Source: Pseudophaeobacter sp. EL27 (GTDB lineage: Bacteria > Pseudomonadota > Alphaproteobacteria > Rhodobacterales > Rhodobacteraceae). Taken from it: a stretch of DNA of 64,000 nt. Shown here piece by piece: positions 20,825-30,731 of this stretch. The position numbers were made by a program, and so were the translations under genes. Below the pieces are notes generated by a model. That model ran no database searches and was not told the DNA's origin. It was given only the letters and a program-made list of their open reading frames with translations. Location of the stretch: the NCBI RefSeq assembly GCF_900313025.1, contig NZ_OMPQ01000013.1, positions 310,001-374,000 on the forward strand, given 5' to 3'. Within the stretch, counting starts at the first letter, position 1. Each line of letters begins with the position of its first letter.

Positions 20825-21064
20825 CTACCCTTGGTTTTTGTTTTTACTGGCCTGACGCATGCGCCAGAGTTGCATTATGTTGACCAATGCATAGATCAGC
20901 CCCGCAAGCGCGGCAAAATCAAACAAAAGCGCGTAGCGGCCAGGAATTCCAATCGCCGGGCCAATAATCATGGTCAGGGCCAACCAAGCCAGCATGGTAC
21001 CGGCAATCACCAATGAGATGTGCCGCCCCTTTGCTGCGATAGCCCTATCCAGATCTGCGCTCAT
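20825..21064 (-). CDS. DUF5337-like small membrane protein
   Basis: 79 residues with two hydrophobic helices (LVIAGTMLAWLALTMIIG and YALLFDFAALAGLIYALVNI) and charged ends, so probably a hairpin in the inner membrane. It lies between nuoE and nuoF, 6 bp before nuoF. It resembles the small DUF5337-type family found at this position in Rhodobacteraceae, as far as I recall. The role is unknown; attachment to complex I membrane-arm assembly would be inference. Confidence 0.75.
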   Translation of the reverse strand: MSADLDRAIAAKGRHISLVIAGTMLAWLALTMIIGPAIGIPGRYALLFDFAALAGLIYALVNIMQLWRMRQASKNKNQG

Positions 21065-21118
21065 TCAGGTCCTCAGTTTTACGTCCTGCCCGCCCCTGAA
21101 CCGGAGCGAGCAAGTCAG

Positions 21119-22276
21119 TTACTCGTCTTCGTAGCGGCCGTCTTTTTTGGCCTTCTTGGCAAAGTCGGTATCATCCCCAACTGCCAGTTTGGCAGCCTGA
21201 GCGATCCAACCGTCACGCTCGATACGGCCTTTGAACTTCAAACGGCTATCGACCCAAGCGACCTCTGCCTCGCCCCATTCGGCGATCTGGTCAAAGTGGA
21301 AGAAGCCCAGCTCGTTCAGGGTTTGCTCCAGTTTTGGGCCAACACCTTTCAGGAGTTTCAGATCATCCGGCAGACCACCGCGTGCTTCTTTCAGCGTTTC
21401 GGGCGCGACCTCTGCTACCTCTTCTGCGGCAGCTGGCTTTTTCTCAGGCGTAGATTTGGCTTTAACCGCGGGCTTTTTCGCCTCTTCCACCTGTTTGGCA
21501 ACCGGCTTGGGCGCCTCTGGGGCTTTGGGGGGCTTCGCAGCAGCAGCGCGCCCCGCAACCACACCATCCTTACCAACCCAGGGGGTCAGCAGGGGCACTT
21601 CATCGCCCTGGATACGTTTGACGCTATCGCCGATATCTGCTGCCAGCTGCACGCTCGCATTATACTGCGTTTTGCCGCTGTCATATTCGGTCAGCGAGGT
21701 CAGGCCCGATTTGGGCTCTGCTGCGTAGCGACCATTTTGCGGGCCCGGCACAACGGGTTTGCCAGCGGCCAGATCATCGAGCATCTGGGCAAAACCCTCG
21801 GCGGTGAGATCTTCAAAGTAGTCTTTGCCGATCTGAGCCATCGGGGCATTGGTGCAGGCGCCCAGACATTCCACCTCTTCCCAGGTGAACTTGCCATCCG
21901 CTGACAGGGTAAAGGGCTTTTCGGCGATCTTATCCTTGCAGACCGCAATCAGATCCTCGGCACCGCAGATCATGCAGGACAGGGTACCACAGATCTGCAC
22001 ATGCGCCACCGAGCCGGTAGGCTGCATCTGGAACATGAAATAGAAGGATGTGACCTCGAGCACGCGGATATAGGCCATGCCCAGCATATCGGCGATATAT
22101 TCAATCGCCGGCTTGGAGACCCAGCCCTCTTGTTCCTGGGCGCGCCACAACAGTGGGATCACCGCCGAGGCCTGACGGCCCTCGGGGAATTTGGTCAATT
22201 GCGCCTCGGCCCATTTCTGGTTCGCTGGCGTGAAAGCAAAGCTTTCGGGCTGTTCGGAATGAAGGCGACGAAGCAT
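21119..22276 (-). CDS. nuoE: NADH-quinone oxidoreductase subunit E with C-terminal HhH extension
   Basis: Thioredoxin-like ferredoxin subunit carrying 2Fe-2S cluster N1a. 385 residues against roughly 160-240 in many bacteria. Cluster ligands are Cys96 and Cys101 (CGTLSC) and Cys137 and Cys141 (ECLGAC). Residues 240-300 form an Ala/Lys/Pro/Glu linker, and 301-365 a helix-hairpin-helix-like module ([20 protein letters not shown] ... [17 protein letters not shown]). Similar modules are attached to NuoE and ribosomal L21 in alphaproteobacteria. Translation start overlaps the nuoD stop. Confidence 0.95.
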   Translation of the reverse strand: MLRRLHSEQPESFAFTPANQKWAEAQLTKFPEGRQASAVIPLLWRAQEQEGWVSKPAIEYIADMLGMAYIRVLEVTSFYFMFQMQPTGSVAHVQICGTLSCMICGAEDLIAVCKDKIAEKPFTLSADGKFTWEEVECLGACTNAPMAQIGKDYFEDLTAEGFAQMLDDLAAGKPVVPGPQNGRYAAEPKSGLTSLTEYDSGKTQYNASVQLAADIGDSVKRIQGDEVPLLTPWVGKDGVVAGRAAAAKPPKAPEAPKPVAKQVEEAKKPAVKAKSTPEKKPAAAEEVAEVAPETLKEARGGLPDDLKLLKGVGPKLEQTLNELGFFHFDQIAEWGEAEVAWVDSRLKFKGRIERDGWIAQAAKLAVGDDTDFAKKAKKDGRYEDE

Positions 22277-23490
22277 TAGCGGTCAATCTCTCCAAATACG
22301 ACGTCCATGGTGCCGATGATGGCAGCGACGTCGGCCAGCTGGTGGCCTTTTGCAACGTGGTCCATGGCTTGCAGATGCAGGAAACCCGGCGCGCGGATTT
22401 TGCTGCGATAGGGTTTGTTGGACCCATCTGCCACCAGATAGACGCCGAATTCGCCCTTGGGGGCTTCAACGGCGGCATAGACCTCACCGGCGGGCACGTG
22501 GAAGCCTTCGGTGTAGAGTTTGAAATGGTGAATGAGGCTCTCCATCGAGGTCTTCATGTCACCGCGTTTGGGCGGGGTCAGCTTGCCACGGGCAAGCACA
22601 TCACCGGTGGCTTCGCGCAGTTTGGCGGTGGCTTGACGAATGATCGATAGCGACTGGCGCATCTCTTCCATGCGGACCAGATAGCGATCATAGCAATCAC
22701 CATTCTTGCCAACGGGGATCTGGAAGTCGAACTCGTCATAACATTCATAGGGCTGCGCGCGGCGCAGATCCCAGGCCATGCCGGAGCCACGCACCATCAC
22801 ACCCGAGAACCCCCAATCGAGGATTTCTTGCTCAGTGACGACGCCAATATCACAATTCCGCTGCTTGAAAATGCGGTTCTCGGTCAAGAGCCCATCGATA
22901 TCCGCCAGCACTTTGGGGAATTCCAGCGCCCAGAGGTCGATATCATCCAGCAGATCGTCCGGGATATCCTGATGCACACCGCCAGGGCGGAAATAGGCCG
23001 CGTGCAGACGGGCACCACAGGCGCGCTCATAAAAGCACATCAGCTTTTCGCGTTCCTCAAAGCCCCAGAGCGGCGGCGTCAGCGCGCCCACGTCCATGGC
23101 CTGGGTGGTCACGTTCAACAGATGGTTCAGGATCCGGCCGATTTCGGAATACAAAACCCGGATCAAGGAACCACGGCGGGGCACCTCAACGCCGGTCAGT
23201 TTTTCGATGGCCAGACACCACGCATGCTCCTGGTTCATTGGCGCCACATAGTCGAGCCGGTCGAAATAGGGCAGGTTCTGCAGATAGGTGCGGCTTTCCA
23301 TCAGCTTTTCGGTGCCACGATGCAGCAGACCAATGTGCGGATCGCAGCGTTCTACGATCTCGCCGTCCAGCTCTAACACCAAACGCAGCACGCCGTGCGC
23401 CGCCGGGTGCTGCGGACCAAAGTTGATGTTGAAATTGCGGATCTTCTGTTCGCCCGTTTGGGCGTCGTCGAATTTGGAGCCGTCCATCAT
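22276..23490 (-). CDS. nuoD: NADH-quinone oxidoreductase subunit D
   Basis: 49-kDa quinone-site subunit, 404 residues. [18 protein letters not shown] carries the quinone-loop histidine, and [18 protein letters not shown] is typical. It is separate from nuoC, unlike the fused form in E. coli, which fits alphaproteobacteria. Both ends overlap neighbours by one to four bases. Confidence 0.97.
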   Translation of the reverse strand: MMDGSKFDDAQTGEQKIRNFNINFGPQHPAAHGVLRLVLELDGEIVERCDPHIGLLHRGTEKLMESRTYLQNLPYFDRLDYVAPMNQEHAWCLAIEKLTGVEVPRRGSLIRVLYSEIGRILNHLLNVTTQAMDVGALTPPLWGFEEREKLMCFYERACGARLHAAYFRPGGVHQDIPDDLLDDIDLWALEFPKVLADIDGLLTENRIFKQRNCDIGVVTEQEILDWGFSGVMVRGSGMAWDLRRAQPYECYDEFDFQIPVGKNGDCYDRYLVRMEEMRQSLSIIRQATAKLREATGDVLARGKLTPPKRGDMKTSMESLIHHFKLYTEGFHVPAGEVYAAVEAPKGEFGVYLVADGSNKPYRSKIRAPGFLHLQAMDHVAKGHQLADVAAIIGTMDVVFGEIDR

Positions 23491-24092
23491 TTTGCCCCCT
23501 CTTTTTCATCACCGGGCAGGATGTATTCAGCACCCTCCCAGGGAGACATAAAATCAAACTGGCGGTATTCCTGCACCAGACTTACCGGCTCATAGACAAC
23601 GCGTTTTTCGGCCTCGTCATAACGCACTTCGGTATAGCCCGTGGTGGGGAAATCCTTGCGCAGCGGGTAGCCGCGAAAGCCATAGTCCGTCAGGATACGG
23701 CGCAGATCCGGGTGGCCTGAGAACAGGATGCCGAACATGTCAAAAACTTCGCGCTCAAACCAATTGGCCGAGGGGTGCACGTCGACAATCGAGGGCACCA
23801 TGTCATCTTCGCGCACCGAGACCCGCAGGCGAACACGCTGATTCCGATACATCGACAGGAAATGATAGACCACGTCAAATCGCTTGCCGCGCTCTGGGTA
23901 GTCTACAGCTGTGATATCCACCAGTGAGGAAAACTTGCAGTTGCTGTCGGATTTGAGGAACTCAACCAGACCAGCGATATTGGCCGGGGCCACATCGATG
24001 TTCAGCTCATCAAAAGCCACTTCCCAGGACAGGACACAGTCTGGGCGTTTGGCTGCGATCTGAGTACCAAGTTCTTGCAGTGCTTCAGTCAT
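23487..24092 (-). CDS. nuoC: NADH-quinone oxidoreductase subunit C
   Basis: 30-kDa peripheral-arm subunit, 201 residues. The signature ERE-type segment appears as [20 protein letters not shown], followed by [19 protein letters not shown], both diagnostic. It overlaps nuoD by ATGA and begins 22 bp after nuoB. Confidence 0.97.
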   Translation of the reverse strand: MTEALQELGTQIAAKRPDCVLSWEVAFDELNIDVAPANIAGLVEFLKSDSNCKFSSLVDITAVDYPERGKRFDVVYHFLSMYRNQRVRLRVSVREDDMVPSIVDVHPSANWFEREVFDMFGILFSGHPDLRRILTDYGFRGYPLRKDFPTTGYTEVRYDEAEKRVVYEPVSLVQEYRQFDFMSPWEGAEYILPGDEKEGAK

Positions 24093-24114
24093 TTTGTCTC
24101 TCCAGCCAGATCGC

Positions 24115-24648
24115 TTAGCGCACCAGGGTGCCGGTACGGCGGATTTTACGCTGCAGCTGCATCAGACCATAAAGCAGGGCCTCAGCAGTGGGCGGGCAGC
24201 CCGGCACGTAGATATCTACCGGTACGATGCGGTCACAGCCGCGCACAACCGAATAGCTGTAGTGGTAATAGCCACCACCATTGGCACAAGAGCCCATGGA
24301 AATCACGTAGCGCGGCTCGGGCATCTGGTCATAGACCTTGCGCAGCGCCGGGGCCATTTTGTTGGTCAGGGTGCCAGCAACAATCATCACATCGGACTGA
24401 CGCGGGGAAGCACGCGGAGCAATGCCAAAGCGTTCTGCATCGTAACGCGGCATCGAGGTATGCATCATTTCAACCGCGCAGCAGGCCAGACCAAAGGTCA
24501 TCCAATGCAGCGACCCCGTGCGGGCCCAGTTGATGATGTCTTCGGTTGAGGTCAGCAGAAAACCTTTGTCCTGCAGCTCGGCATTCAGGGCCTGGGTGGC
24601 GACTTCCTTGTCGATCCCTGCGGTATTGGCTCCGGTCATCACTCCCAT
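24115..24648 (-). CDS. nuoB: NADH-quinone oxidoreductase subunit B
   Basis: Peripheral-arm subunit with cluster N2 next to the quinone site. Adjacent cysteines in [12 protein letters not shown] and later ligands in SMGSCANGG and [12 protein letters not shown] are present. I chose ATG 24648 ([11 protein letters not shown]) because AGGGAG lies 7 nt upstream; the alternatives are 24669, and 24639 which abuts the nuoA stop. The start overlaps the nuoA end, so the two are coupled. Confidence 0.96.
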   Translation of the reverse strand: MGVMTGANTAGIDKEVATQALNAELQDKGFLLTSTEDIINWARTGSLHWMTFGLACCAVEMMHTSMPRYDAERFGIAPRASPRQSDVMIVAGTLTNKMAPALRKVYDQMPEPRYVISMGSCANGGGYYHYSYSVVRGCDRIVPVDIYVPGCPPTAEALLYGLMQLQRKIRRTGTLVR

Positions 24649-25004
24649 TCCAGAGCTCCCTTTTTCCACTCATAGGCAAAACCGATGGTTAGAACGCCCA
24701 GGAACACCATCATCGACCAGAATCCAGTATCGCTCATATCCTTAAAGCCAACGGCCCAGGGAAACAGGAAGGCAATTTCCAGATCAAAAATGATGAAAAG
24801 AATCGACACCAGATAAAACCGCACATCGAATTTCATACGCGCGTCATCAAAGGCGTTGAAACCGCATTCATAGGCGCTGACTTTTTCCGGGTCGGGATTG
24901 CGTACGGCGAGCACAACTGCCGCCAAAATAAGAACAATTCCTAGGCCGACCGCGACGACCAGAAACACCAAGATCGGGAGGTATTCCCGCAACATCTCTT
25001 CCAC
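24639..25004 (-). CDS. nuoA: NADH-quinone oxidoreductase subunit A
   Basis: First gene of the complex I operon, 121 residues and three helices. The conserved loop [20 protein letters not shown] includes the Cys that changes accessibility between active and deactive states. It starts with GTG at 25004, preceded by AAGGAG with a 6-nt spacer. A candidate promoter lies about 65 bp upstream. Confidence 0.97.
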   Translation of the reverse strand: MEEMLREYLPILVFLVVAVGLGIVLILAAVVLAVRNPDPEKVSAYECGFNAFDDARMKFDVRFYLVSILFIIFDLEIAFLFPWAVGFKDMSDTGFWSMMVFLGVLTIGFAYEWKKGALEWE

Positions 25005-25069
25005 GAGTGGCTCCTTTCCGAGCGCGCGGATTCTCGCGCGCCGTCAATTGGCGTGTTGACTTGCGCATG

Positions 25070-25098
25070 TGTCTACTCGTGCGCCCCCCCATCGTCAA
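25070..25098 (-). promoter_or_regulatory. Candidate promoter of the nuo operon
   Basis: On the minus strand TTGACG, 17 nt, TAGACA; the -35 and spacing are good, the -10 is imperfect. The transcript would start about 60 bp before the nuoA GTG. The 5' leader contains a GC-rich inverted repeat (GCGCGC ... GCGCGC, about 25022-25040). The 338-bp gap between nuoA and the hydratase gene holds only this and the hairpin at 25209-25232. Confidence 0.45.
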
Positions 25099-25208
25099 CC
25101 AAACCAATGATGAAGAAAGAGGCTTTCTGCACAAGTCGCGACCCTGCGGCATCACTTCGCGCTATTTGGGGCAGCAGGAGTTAATTTCTTATTATTTCCA
25201 TAAGGAAA

Positions 25209-25232
25209 GGCGCCGTGATTTTTCACGGCGCC
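25209..25232 (-). terminator. Hairpin terminator after the liu operon
   Basis: Perfect stem GGCGCCGTGA / TCACGGCGCC with a 4-nt loop, 111 bp past the hydratase stop on the minus strand. It is followed in that direction by a pyrimidine tract (TTTCCTT). It insulates the leucine pathway from the nuo operon. Confidence 0.7.
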
Positions 25233-25342
25233 CGGTAAAACGAACATTCAAAATATTGGTTAACACTTGCCCTTCTCGGCCCTGCCCCAGAAAACAAACG
25301 GCCAGTCTCAGCCTGACCTTTGTCATCGGGTTTGACCCTGGC

Positions 25343-26125
25343 TTAGGCCTGCCAGTGTGGCTTGCGCTTGTCAAAGAAAGCACCGATGCCCTCAGAGGCC
25401 TCCTCGCCTTCCCAACGGCTCACCAGGGCGCGAATGGTCATATCGATGGTCTCATCGTCCAGTCGCGGGCCCAGGTCGCGGGTGAGTTTTTTTGCCGCAG
25501 CCACTGCCCCAGGAGCGCAGGCCATATAGGGGGCAACCTCTGCCTCGACTGCTGCGGCCAGGTCCGCAGCCGGAACCGCCTTGGCCAAAAGCCCCAGCTC
25601 CACGGCCTCAGCAGCCCCAAACAGACGTGCCGACATAAAGACCCGGCGCGCGCGCGATTCTCCCATGCGGGCCACCACATAGGGTCCGATGGTGGCCGGG
25701 ATCAAACCCAGCTTGGTCTCGGTGAGGCCCATTTTCAAATGATCGACGCCAATGGCCACATCACAGACCGAGGCCATGCCAACACCGCCGCCAAAGGCAT
25801 TGCCCTGAATAGCGCCGATCAGCGGTTTTGGCAGGGTATTCAGCAGTTGCAGCATTTCTGCCAGCACACGGGCTTCAGCACCGCGGGTCGCCGCATCGGC
25901 CTGCATCTGCTGTTGCATCCAGCCCAGATCACCGCCGGCGCAAAAGCTTTTGCCCGCCCCTGTCAGCACCACAACCCGCACTGTGTCATCCGCTGCCAGC
26001 TGCTCTGTCGCGGCTTTCAGCTCCAGCAGCATCTCGCCAGACATGGCATTGTGCTTTTCCGGCCGGTTCAGCGTCAGCGTCGCCACGCCGCGCGCATCCC
26101 GTTCGATCAATACTGTCTTATACAT
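25343..26125 (-). CDS. liuC: Methylglutaconyl-CoA hydratase (crotonase family)
   Basis: Hydrates 3-methylglutaconyl-CoA to HMG-CoA in leucine catabolism. 260 residues of crotonase fold. RPEKHNAMSGEM and the oxyanion segment FCAGGDLGWMQ are seen; the DLxWM form is typical of methylglutaconyl-CoA hydratases. Position after HMG-CoA lyase and both carboxylase subunits supports the specific role over a generic enoyl-CoA hydratase. Confidence 0.88.
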   Translation of the reverse strand: MYKTVLIERDARGVATLTLNRPEKHNAMSGEMLLELKAATEQLAADDTVRVVVLTGAGKSFCAGGDLGWMQQQMQADAATRGAEARVLAEMLQLLNTLPKPLIGAIQGNAFGGGVGMASVCDVAIGVDHLKMGLTETKLGLIPATIGPYVVARMGESRARRVFMSARLFGAAEAVELGLLAKAVPAADLAAAVEAEVAPYMACAPGAVAAAKKLTRDLGPRLDDETIDMTIRALVSRWEGEEASEGIGAFFDKRKPHWQA

Positions 26126-26173
26126 CCTCTGCCTCTCTTCCCTCTTGGCCCTGTGTTTCCACAGGCCCTGTCT

Positions 26174-27031
26174 TTAACCGGCGCTGCGCATGGACTGCGC
26201 CATTTCAGCTGCCTCAATCAGGACATCCCGGTTCAAACCCGTCTCATAGCCAAGCTTGATCAGATGGTCGTGAACCGCCTCAGTGGCGACATTGCCAGCA
26301 GCACCCGGCGCATAGGGGCAGCCGCCCAAACCACCAACCGCCGCATCAAACACCCGAACACCCTGCGACAGCGAGGCCTCGATATTGTCCAAGGCCCGGC
26401 CCGCCGTATCGTGATAATGGCCGGCCAAATGCGAAACCGGCACCCGTTTCGTTACGGCAGTCAGCATTTTGCTGATCGTTTCCGGTGTGCCCTGCCCGAT
26501 GGTATCGCCCAGTGAAACCTCATAGCAGCCCAGGAGATGCAGGGTTTCGGCCACCAGGGCCACCTGCTCGGGATCCGTTGGCCCGTCAAAGGGGCAGTCC
26601 GTGACGCAGGAGACATAGCCCCGCACCGGCAGTTTGAGGGCAGCAGCGGCCTGCAGGATGGGTTTGAACCGCTCGATGCTCTCACTGATGGAGGCATTGA
26701 TATTGGCGCGGGAAAACCCCTCCGAGGCAGAAGCAAAAACCGCAATCTCATCGGCGCGCGCTTCAACCGCATCCGTGTAGCCGCGCATATTTGGCGTCAG
26801 AGCCGCATAGGAAACCCCGGGCGCACGCCGAATGCCCGCCAGCACCTCGGCGCTGCCGGCCATTTGTGGCACCCATTTGGGCGAGACAAAGCTGGCGACC
26901 TCGATCCGGCGAAAGCCGGCCTGTGACAAACGATCCACCAGGGCGATTTTTTCTGCCACGGGGATCGCCCGCTTTTCGTTCTGCAGCCCATCACGCGGCC
27001 CCATCTCAAAGATCTCGACAGACTGTCGCAT
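26174..27031 (-). CDS. liuE: Hydroxymethylglutaryl-CoA lyase
   Basis: Cleaves HMG-CoA to acetyl-CoA and acetoacetate, the last step of leucine breakdown. 285 residues, TIM barrel. The catalytic GPRDGLQNEK, the metal-binding HYHDTAG and the signature loop GLGGCPYAPGAAGN with its active-site Cys are all present. I start at ATG 27031, which has GGAAGG upstream, rather than the longer in-frame start at 27070. Its leader overlaps one copy of the intergenic repeat at 27049-27069. Confidence 0.94.
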   Translation of the reverse strand: MRQSVEIFEMGPRDGLQNEKRAIPVAEKIALVDRLSQAGFRRIEVASFVSPKWVPQMAGSAEVLAGIRRAPGVSYAALTPNMRGYTDAVEARADEIAVFASASEGFSRANINASISESIERFKPILQAAAALKLPVRGYVSCVTDCPFDGPTDPEQVALVAETLHLLGCYEVSLGDTIGQGTPETISKMLTAVTKRVPVSHLAGHYHDTAGRALDNIEASLSQGVRVFDAAVGGLGGCPYAPGAAGNVATEAVHDHLIKLGYETGLNRDVLIEAAEMAQSMRSAG

Positions 27032-27048
27032 GGCGGATCCCTTCCTCT

Positions 27049-27069
27049 TCATCTTTCCAGAAATATTCA
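27049..27069 (-). repeat. Intergenic repeat copy (tail part, minus orientation)
   Basis: GAATATTTCTGGAAAGATGA on the minus strand matches 18 of 20 bases of the tail at 29086-29105. It lies between the mccA stop and the HMG-CoA lyase start. The GC hairpin half is weak or missing here. Confidence 0.5.
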
Positions 27070-27094
27070 AAAAGCCCGGCCCGCAGCCCGCGCC

Positions 27095-29029
27095 TCAGTC
27101 CTCTTCGAGGCGCACCAATGCTGCCCCCGCCTCGACCTGGTCGCCACCCGAAGCAAGTACCTCGGCAACAACACCGTCGCGCGCCGCCAGCAAAGAATGC
27201 TCCATTTTCATCGCTTCCAGAATGGCAAGACGGTCGCCCTCTTTCACCGCATCACCTGCCTTGGCAAAGACGGCTTTCACCAGTCCTGGCATCGGCGCCT
27301 CAATCAGGTTGAGGTCGCCGCCCGCAGAGGCATCGCGGTCCAGCGGGTCAACCAGCGTAAAGCCAAGACCATAGCCATCATAGACGGTGATATCCCCGGC
27401 GGCCTGCGAAACAGCAGGCAGGCTATGCCCGCCCAGGTCCCAGGTTCCCCCCCTGCGGTTGGCAACCACCTGGTCTTCGCCAATTGTCCAGAGTTGCCGA
27501 TCCGAGTCAGAAATTTCAACGCTGGCGTCAAAGACGTCATCCTGATGCATCAGAGTGACCGAGCGATGCAGATCCGCCCAAAGGGTAAAGCCGGTGTCCC
27601 AATCTGTCTGGATCAGATCCAGCGCCTGCATGGCAGCCGCAACCCGGTGATGCGGCATGACCACAGGCGCCGCCACCAGGGCATCCAGATCACGGGCGAT
27701 GAGGCCGGTGTCAACCTCCCCAGCTGCAAAACCTTCATGCGCAGCCAAGGCACCGAGGAAGGCCAGGTTGGTCACGGTGCCGCCGACTTCGGTCGCCGCA
27801 AGCGCCTGCGACAGACGTGACAGGGCAATTTCACGGGTGGGCCCATGCACAATCACCTTGGAGATCATCGGATCATACCAGGGGCTGATGGTATCCCCGG
27901 CCCGCACACCGCTATCGGCACGGCAGCTGGCGGGGAATTTCAGATGGGTCAGGGTGCCGGTTGCGGGCAAGAATCCCTTTGGCACATCCTCGGCATAGAG
28001 CCGCGCCTCAAAGGCATGGCCATTGATCGACAGCTCACTTTGCTGGGCTGGCAGGCTCTCGCCTGCGGCGACGCGCAGCTGCCATTCCACCAGATCGACA
28101 CCGGTGATCAGCTCCGACACCGGATGCTCCACCTGCAGGCGGGTGTTCATTTCCATGAACCAAAAGCCATCGGCGCGCAGCCCGTTGGACCCGTCGACAA
28201 TGAATTCCACTGTGCCGGCGCCTTTGTAGCCAATGGCCTCAGCGGCGCGCACGCCGGCCTCGCCCATGGCAGCGCGCATTTCATTGGTCATGCCCGGAGC
28301 CGGCGCTTCCTCGATCACTTTTTGGTGGCGGCGCTGCAGCGAGCAGTCGCGTTCAAACAGATGCACCGCATGGGTGCCATCGCCAAAGACTTGGATTTCA
28401 ATATGGCGCGGCTGCTGGATGTATTTCTCGATCAGCACATCGGCATTGCCAAAAGACGTGGTGGCCTCGCCCTGAGCGCTGGCCAGGGCCTCGGCAAACT
28501 CACCCCCTGCCTCGACCAGACGCATGCCCTTGCCGCCGCCGCCGGCAACGGCCTTGATCAACACAGGGTAGCCGATCTTATCGGCCTCGCCCTTAAGGAA
28601 ATCTGCGTCCTGATTGGCGCCGTGGTAGCCCGGCACAACTGGCACGCCAGCCTCTTCCATCAGGACTTTAGCGGCATCTTTCAGACCCATCTTGCGGATC
28701 GCATCCGCTGAGGGGCCAATGAAGGCCAGACCTGCGGCCTCAACAGCCTCCACGAAGTCGGGATTTTCCGACAGAAAGCCGTAGCCCGGGTGGATCGCCT
28801 TGGCGCCAGAGGATTTGGCAATGGCGATGATCTCATCGCCCAAGAGGTAGCTGTCAGCCGGAGCTGGGCCGTGGCCGATGAGAAAAGCCTCGTCCGCCAT
28901 GGCCACATGCTTTGCAGCGCTGTCGGCTGAGGAATAGACGGCAACGGTTTTTACGCCCAGAGAGGCCGCAGTTTCCATAACCCGGCAGGCAATTTCGCCA
29001 CGGTTGGCAATCAGAATTTTATCAAACAT
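27095..29029 (-). CDS. mccA: Methylcrotonyl-CoA carboxylase, biotin-containing alpha subunit
   Basis: Biotin carboxylase plus biotin carrier subunit, 644 residues, carboxylating 3-methylcrotonyl-CoA together with the beta subunit. The N-terminal biotin carboxylase domain starts ILIANRGEIACRVM and contains GGGGKGMRLV (ATP grasp). The C-terminal carrier has EAMKMEHSLLA, whose Lys is biotinylated, presumably by the BirA at 7.4 kb. Propionyl-CoA carboxylase is the main alternative; the leucine gene context favours MCC. Confidence 0.93.
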   Translation of the reverse strand: MFDKILIANRGEIACRVMETAASLGVKTVAVYSSADSAAKHVAMADEAFLIGHGPAPADSYLLGDEIIAIAKSSGAKAIHPGYGFLSENPDFVEAVEAAGLAFIGPSADAIRKMGLKDAAKVLMEEAGVPVVPGYHGANQDADFLKGEADKIGYPVLIKAVAGGGGKGMRLVEAGGEFAEALASAQGEATTSFGNADVLIEKYIQQPRHIEIQVFGDGTHAVHLFERDCSLQRRHQKVIEEAPAPGMTNEMRAAMGEAGVRAAEAIGYKGAGTVEFIVDGSNGLRADGFWFMEMNTRLQVEHPVSELITGVDLVEWQLRVAAGESLPAQQSELSINGHAFEARLYAEDVPKGFLPATGTLTHLKFPASCRADSGVRAGDTISPWYDPMISKVIVHGPTREIALSRLSQALAATEVGGTVTNLAFLGALAAHEGFAAGEVDTGLIARDLDALVAAPVVMPHHRVAAAMQALDLIQTDWDTGFTLWADLHRSVTLMHQDDVFDASVEISDSDRQLWTIGEDQVVANRRGGTWDLGGHSLPAVSQAAGDITVYDGYGLGFTLVDPLDRDASAGGDLNLIEAPMPGLVKAVFAKAGDAVKEGDRLAILEAMKMEHSLLAARDGVVAEVLASGGDQVEAGAALVRLEED

Positions 29030-29059
29030 GGGGTTTTGTCCTTTGTTTGGAACGTCGGA

Positions 29060-29107
29060 CCGGGGGCTCTGCCCCCGGACCCCCGGAATATTTTGGGAAA
29101 GATGATT
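29060..29107 (+). repeat. Intergenic repeat: GC hairpin plus A/T-rich tail
   Basis: Palindrome CCGGGGGCTCTGCCCCCGG (29060-29078), then ACCCCC and the tail GGAATATTTTGGGAAAGATGA. A related element is at 59113-59165 and a tail-only copy at 27049-27069. This copy lies between mccB and mccA. Confidence 0.6.
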
Positions 29108-29116
29108 GGACCCGGA

Positions 29117-30721
29117 TTACATCCGGAAAACACCAAAGCGGGTTTCATCGATTTCTGCATTTAGGGCGGCGCTCAGCGACAGGGCCAGCACATCGCGGCT
29201 TTTGCGGGGATCGATGATGCCATCGTCCCAGAGACGCGCCGAAGCATAAAGCGGGTGGCTTTGTTCTTCGAACATGTCGATGGTGGGCTGTTTGAACTGG
29301 GCTTCCTGTTCTGCCGACCAGCTGCCGCCCTGACGCTCAATCGCGTCGCGTTTCACTGTGGCCAGCACGCCTGCCGCCTGCTCACCCCCCATCACCGAGA
29401 TGCGGGAATTGGGCCAGCTCCACAGGAAACGCGGCTGATAGGCGCGCCCTGCCATACCGTAGTTGCCAGCGCCAAAGGAGCCACCGACCAGCATGGTGAT
29501 CTTGGGCACATTGGTGGAGGCCACGGCTGTCACCATCTTGGCGCCGTGACGGGCGATGCCTTCGTTTTCATATTTGCGCCCCACCATGAAGCCGGTGATG
29601 TTTTGCAAGAAAACCAGCGGGATTTTACGCTGCGAGCAGAGCTCGACAAAATGAGCGCCTTTCTGCGCCGCCTCCGAGAACAACACGCCGTTGTTGGCGA
29701 TGATGCCCACAGGGCAGCCTTTGACATGGGCAAAGCCCGTCACCAGGGTTTCACCGTAGCGCGGCTTGAACTCGTCAAAACGCGAGCCATCCACCAGACG
29801 GGCGATCACTTCGCGGATGTCATAGGGGGTGCGCAGATCGCCGGGCACCACGCCAAGGATCTCTTGCGGGTCATAGGCGGGTTCTTCCGGGCTGGCCCAG
29901 TTTACCGTTTGTGGCTTGCTGATGTTGAGCGATTGCACCGCGCGGCGGGCCAGCGCCAGGGCATGGGCGTCATCCTCGGCCAGGTAATCCGCCACGCCAG
30001 AAAGGCGCGTATGCACATCGCCGCCGCCAAGATCCTCGGCCGAGACCACCTCGCCAGTGGCGGCTTTGACCAGCGGTGGGCCCGCCAGGAAAATGGTGCC
30101 TTGCTCTTTTACAATAATTGTCACGTCGGACATGGCGGGCACATAGGCCCCGCCAGCAGTGCAGGAGCCCATGACCACGGCAATCTGCGGAATGCCCTTG
30201 GCGGACATACGGGCCTGGTTGTAGAAGATCCGGCCAAAGTGGTCGCGATCCGGGAAAACCTCGTCCTGTTGCGGCAGGTTGGCGCCGCCAGAGTCCACCA
30301 GATAGATGCAAGGCAGGTGGTTTTCCTCGGCGATCTCCTGGGCGCGCAGGTGCTTTTTCACCGTCATCGGGAAATAGGTGCCGCCCTTAACGGTGGCGTC
30401 ATTGCAGACCACCATGACCTCTTGGCCGTGCACGCGACCAATGCCTGCAATCACACCGGCGGCCGGGGCCGCGTTATCGTACATGTTATAGGCTGCCGTG
30501 GCGCCAATCTCGAGGAAGGGAGAACCGGGATCCAGCAGGTTTGCCACCCGACGGCGCGGCAGCATCTTGCCGCGACTCTCGTGGCGGGCGCGGGATTTGT
30601 CACCGCCGCCCAGACGCGCGGCCTCAGCCACCTCGGAAATCTGCGCCAGAGCTTCTTGATGGGTCGCCTGATTGGCTTTGAAGCCTTCGGAAGAGGGCAT
30701 CGCCTTTGATTTGAGTTTCAT
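29117..30721 (-). CDS. mccB: Methylcrotonyl-CoA carboxylase, beta (carboxyltransferase) subunit
   Basis: Transfers CO2 from carboxybiotin to methylcrotonyl-CoA, 534 residues with two crotonase-like carboxyltransferase halves. Visible segments are [35 protein letters not shown] and [16 protein letters not shown], which fit MCC beta better than propionyl-CoA carboxylase. It lies about 90 bp upstream of mccA, separated by an intergenic repeat. Confidence 0.94.
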   Translation of the reverse strand: MKLKSKAMPSSEGFKANQATHQEALAQISEVAEAARLGGGDKSRARHESRGKMLPRRRVANLLDPGSPFLEIGATAAYNMYDNAAPAAGVIAGIGRVHGQEVMVVCNDATVKGGTYFPMTVKKHLRAQEIAEENHLPCIYLVDSGGANLPQQDEVFPDRDHFGRIFYNQARMSAKGIPQIAVVMGSCTAGGAYVPAMSDVTIIVKEQGTIFLAGPPLVKAATGEVVSAEDLGGGDVHTRLSGVADYLAEDDAHALALARRAVQSLNISKPQTVNWASPEEPAYDPQEILGVVPGDLRTPYDIREVIARLVDGSRFDEFKPRYGETLVTGFAHVKGCPVGIIANNGVLFSEAAQKGAHFVELCSQRKIPLVFLQNITGFMVGRKYENEGIARHGAKMVTAVASTNVPKITMLVGGSFGAGNYGMAGRAYQPRFLWSWPNSRISVMGGEQAAGVLATVKRDAIERQGGSWSAEQEAQFKQPTIDMFEEQSHPLYASARLWDDGIIDPRKSRDVLALSLSAALNAEIDETRFGVFRM

Positions 30722-30731
30722 ACCTACATCC

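Noticed and set aside
19649-21016. 455-codon plus-strand open frame opposite nuoF
   Set aside because: Antisense of nuoF and the DUF5337-like gene, no protein-like features.
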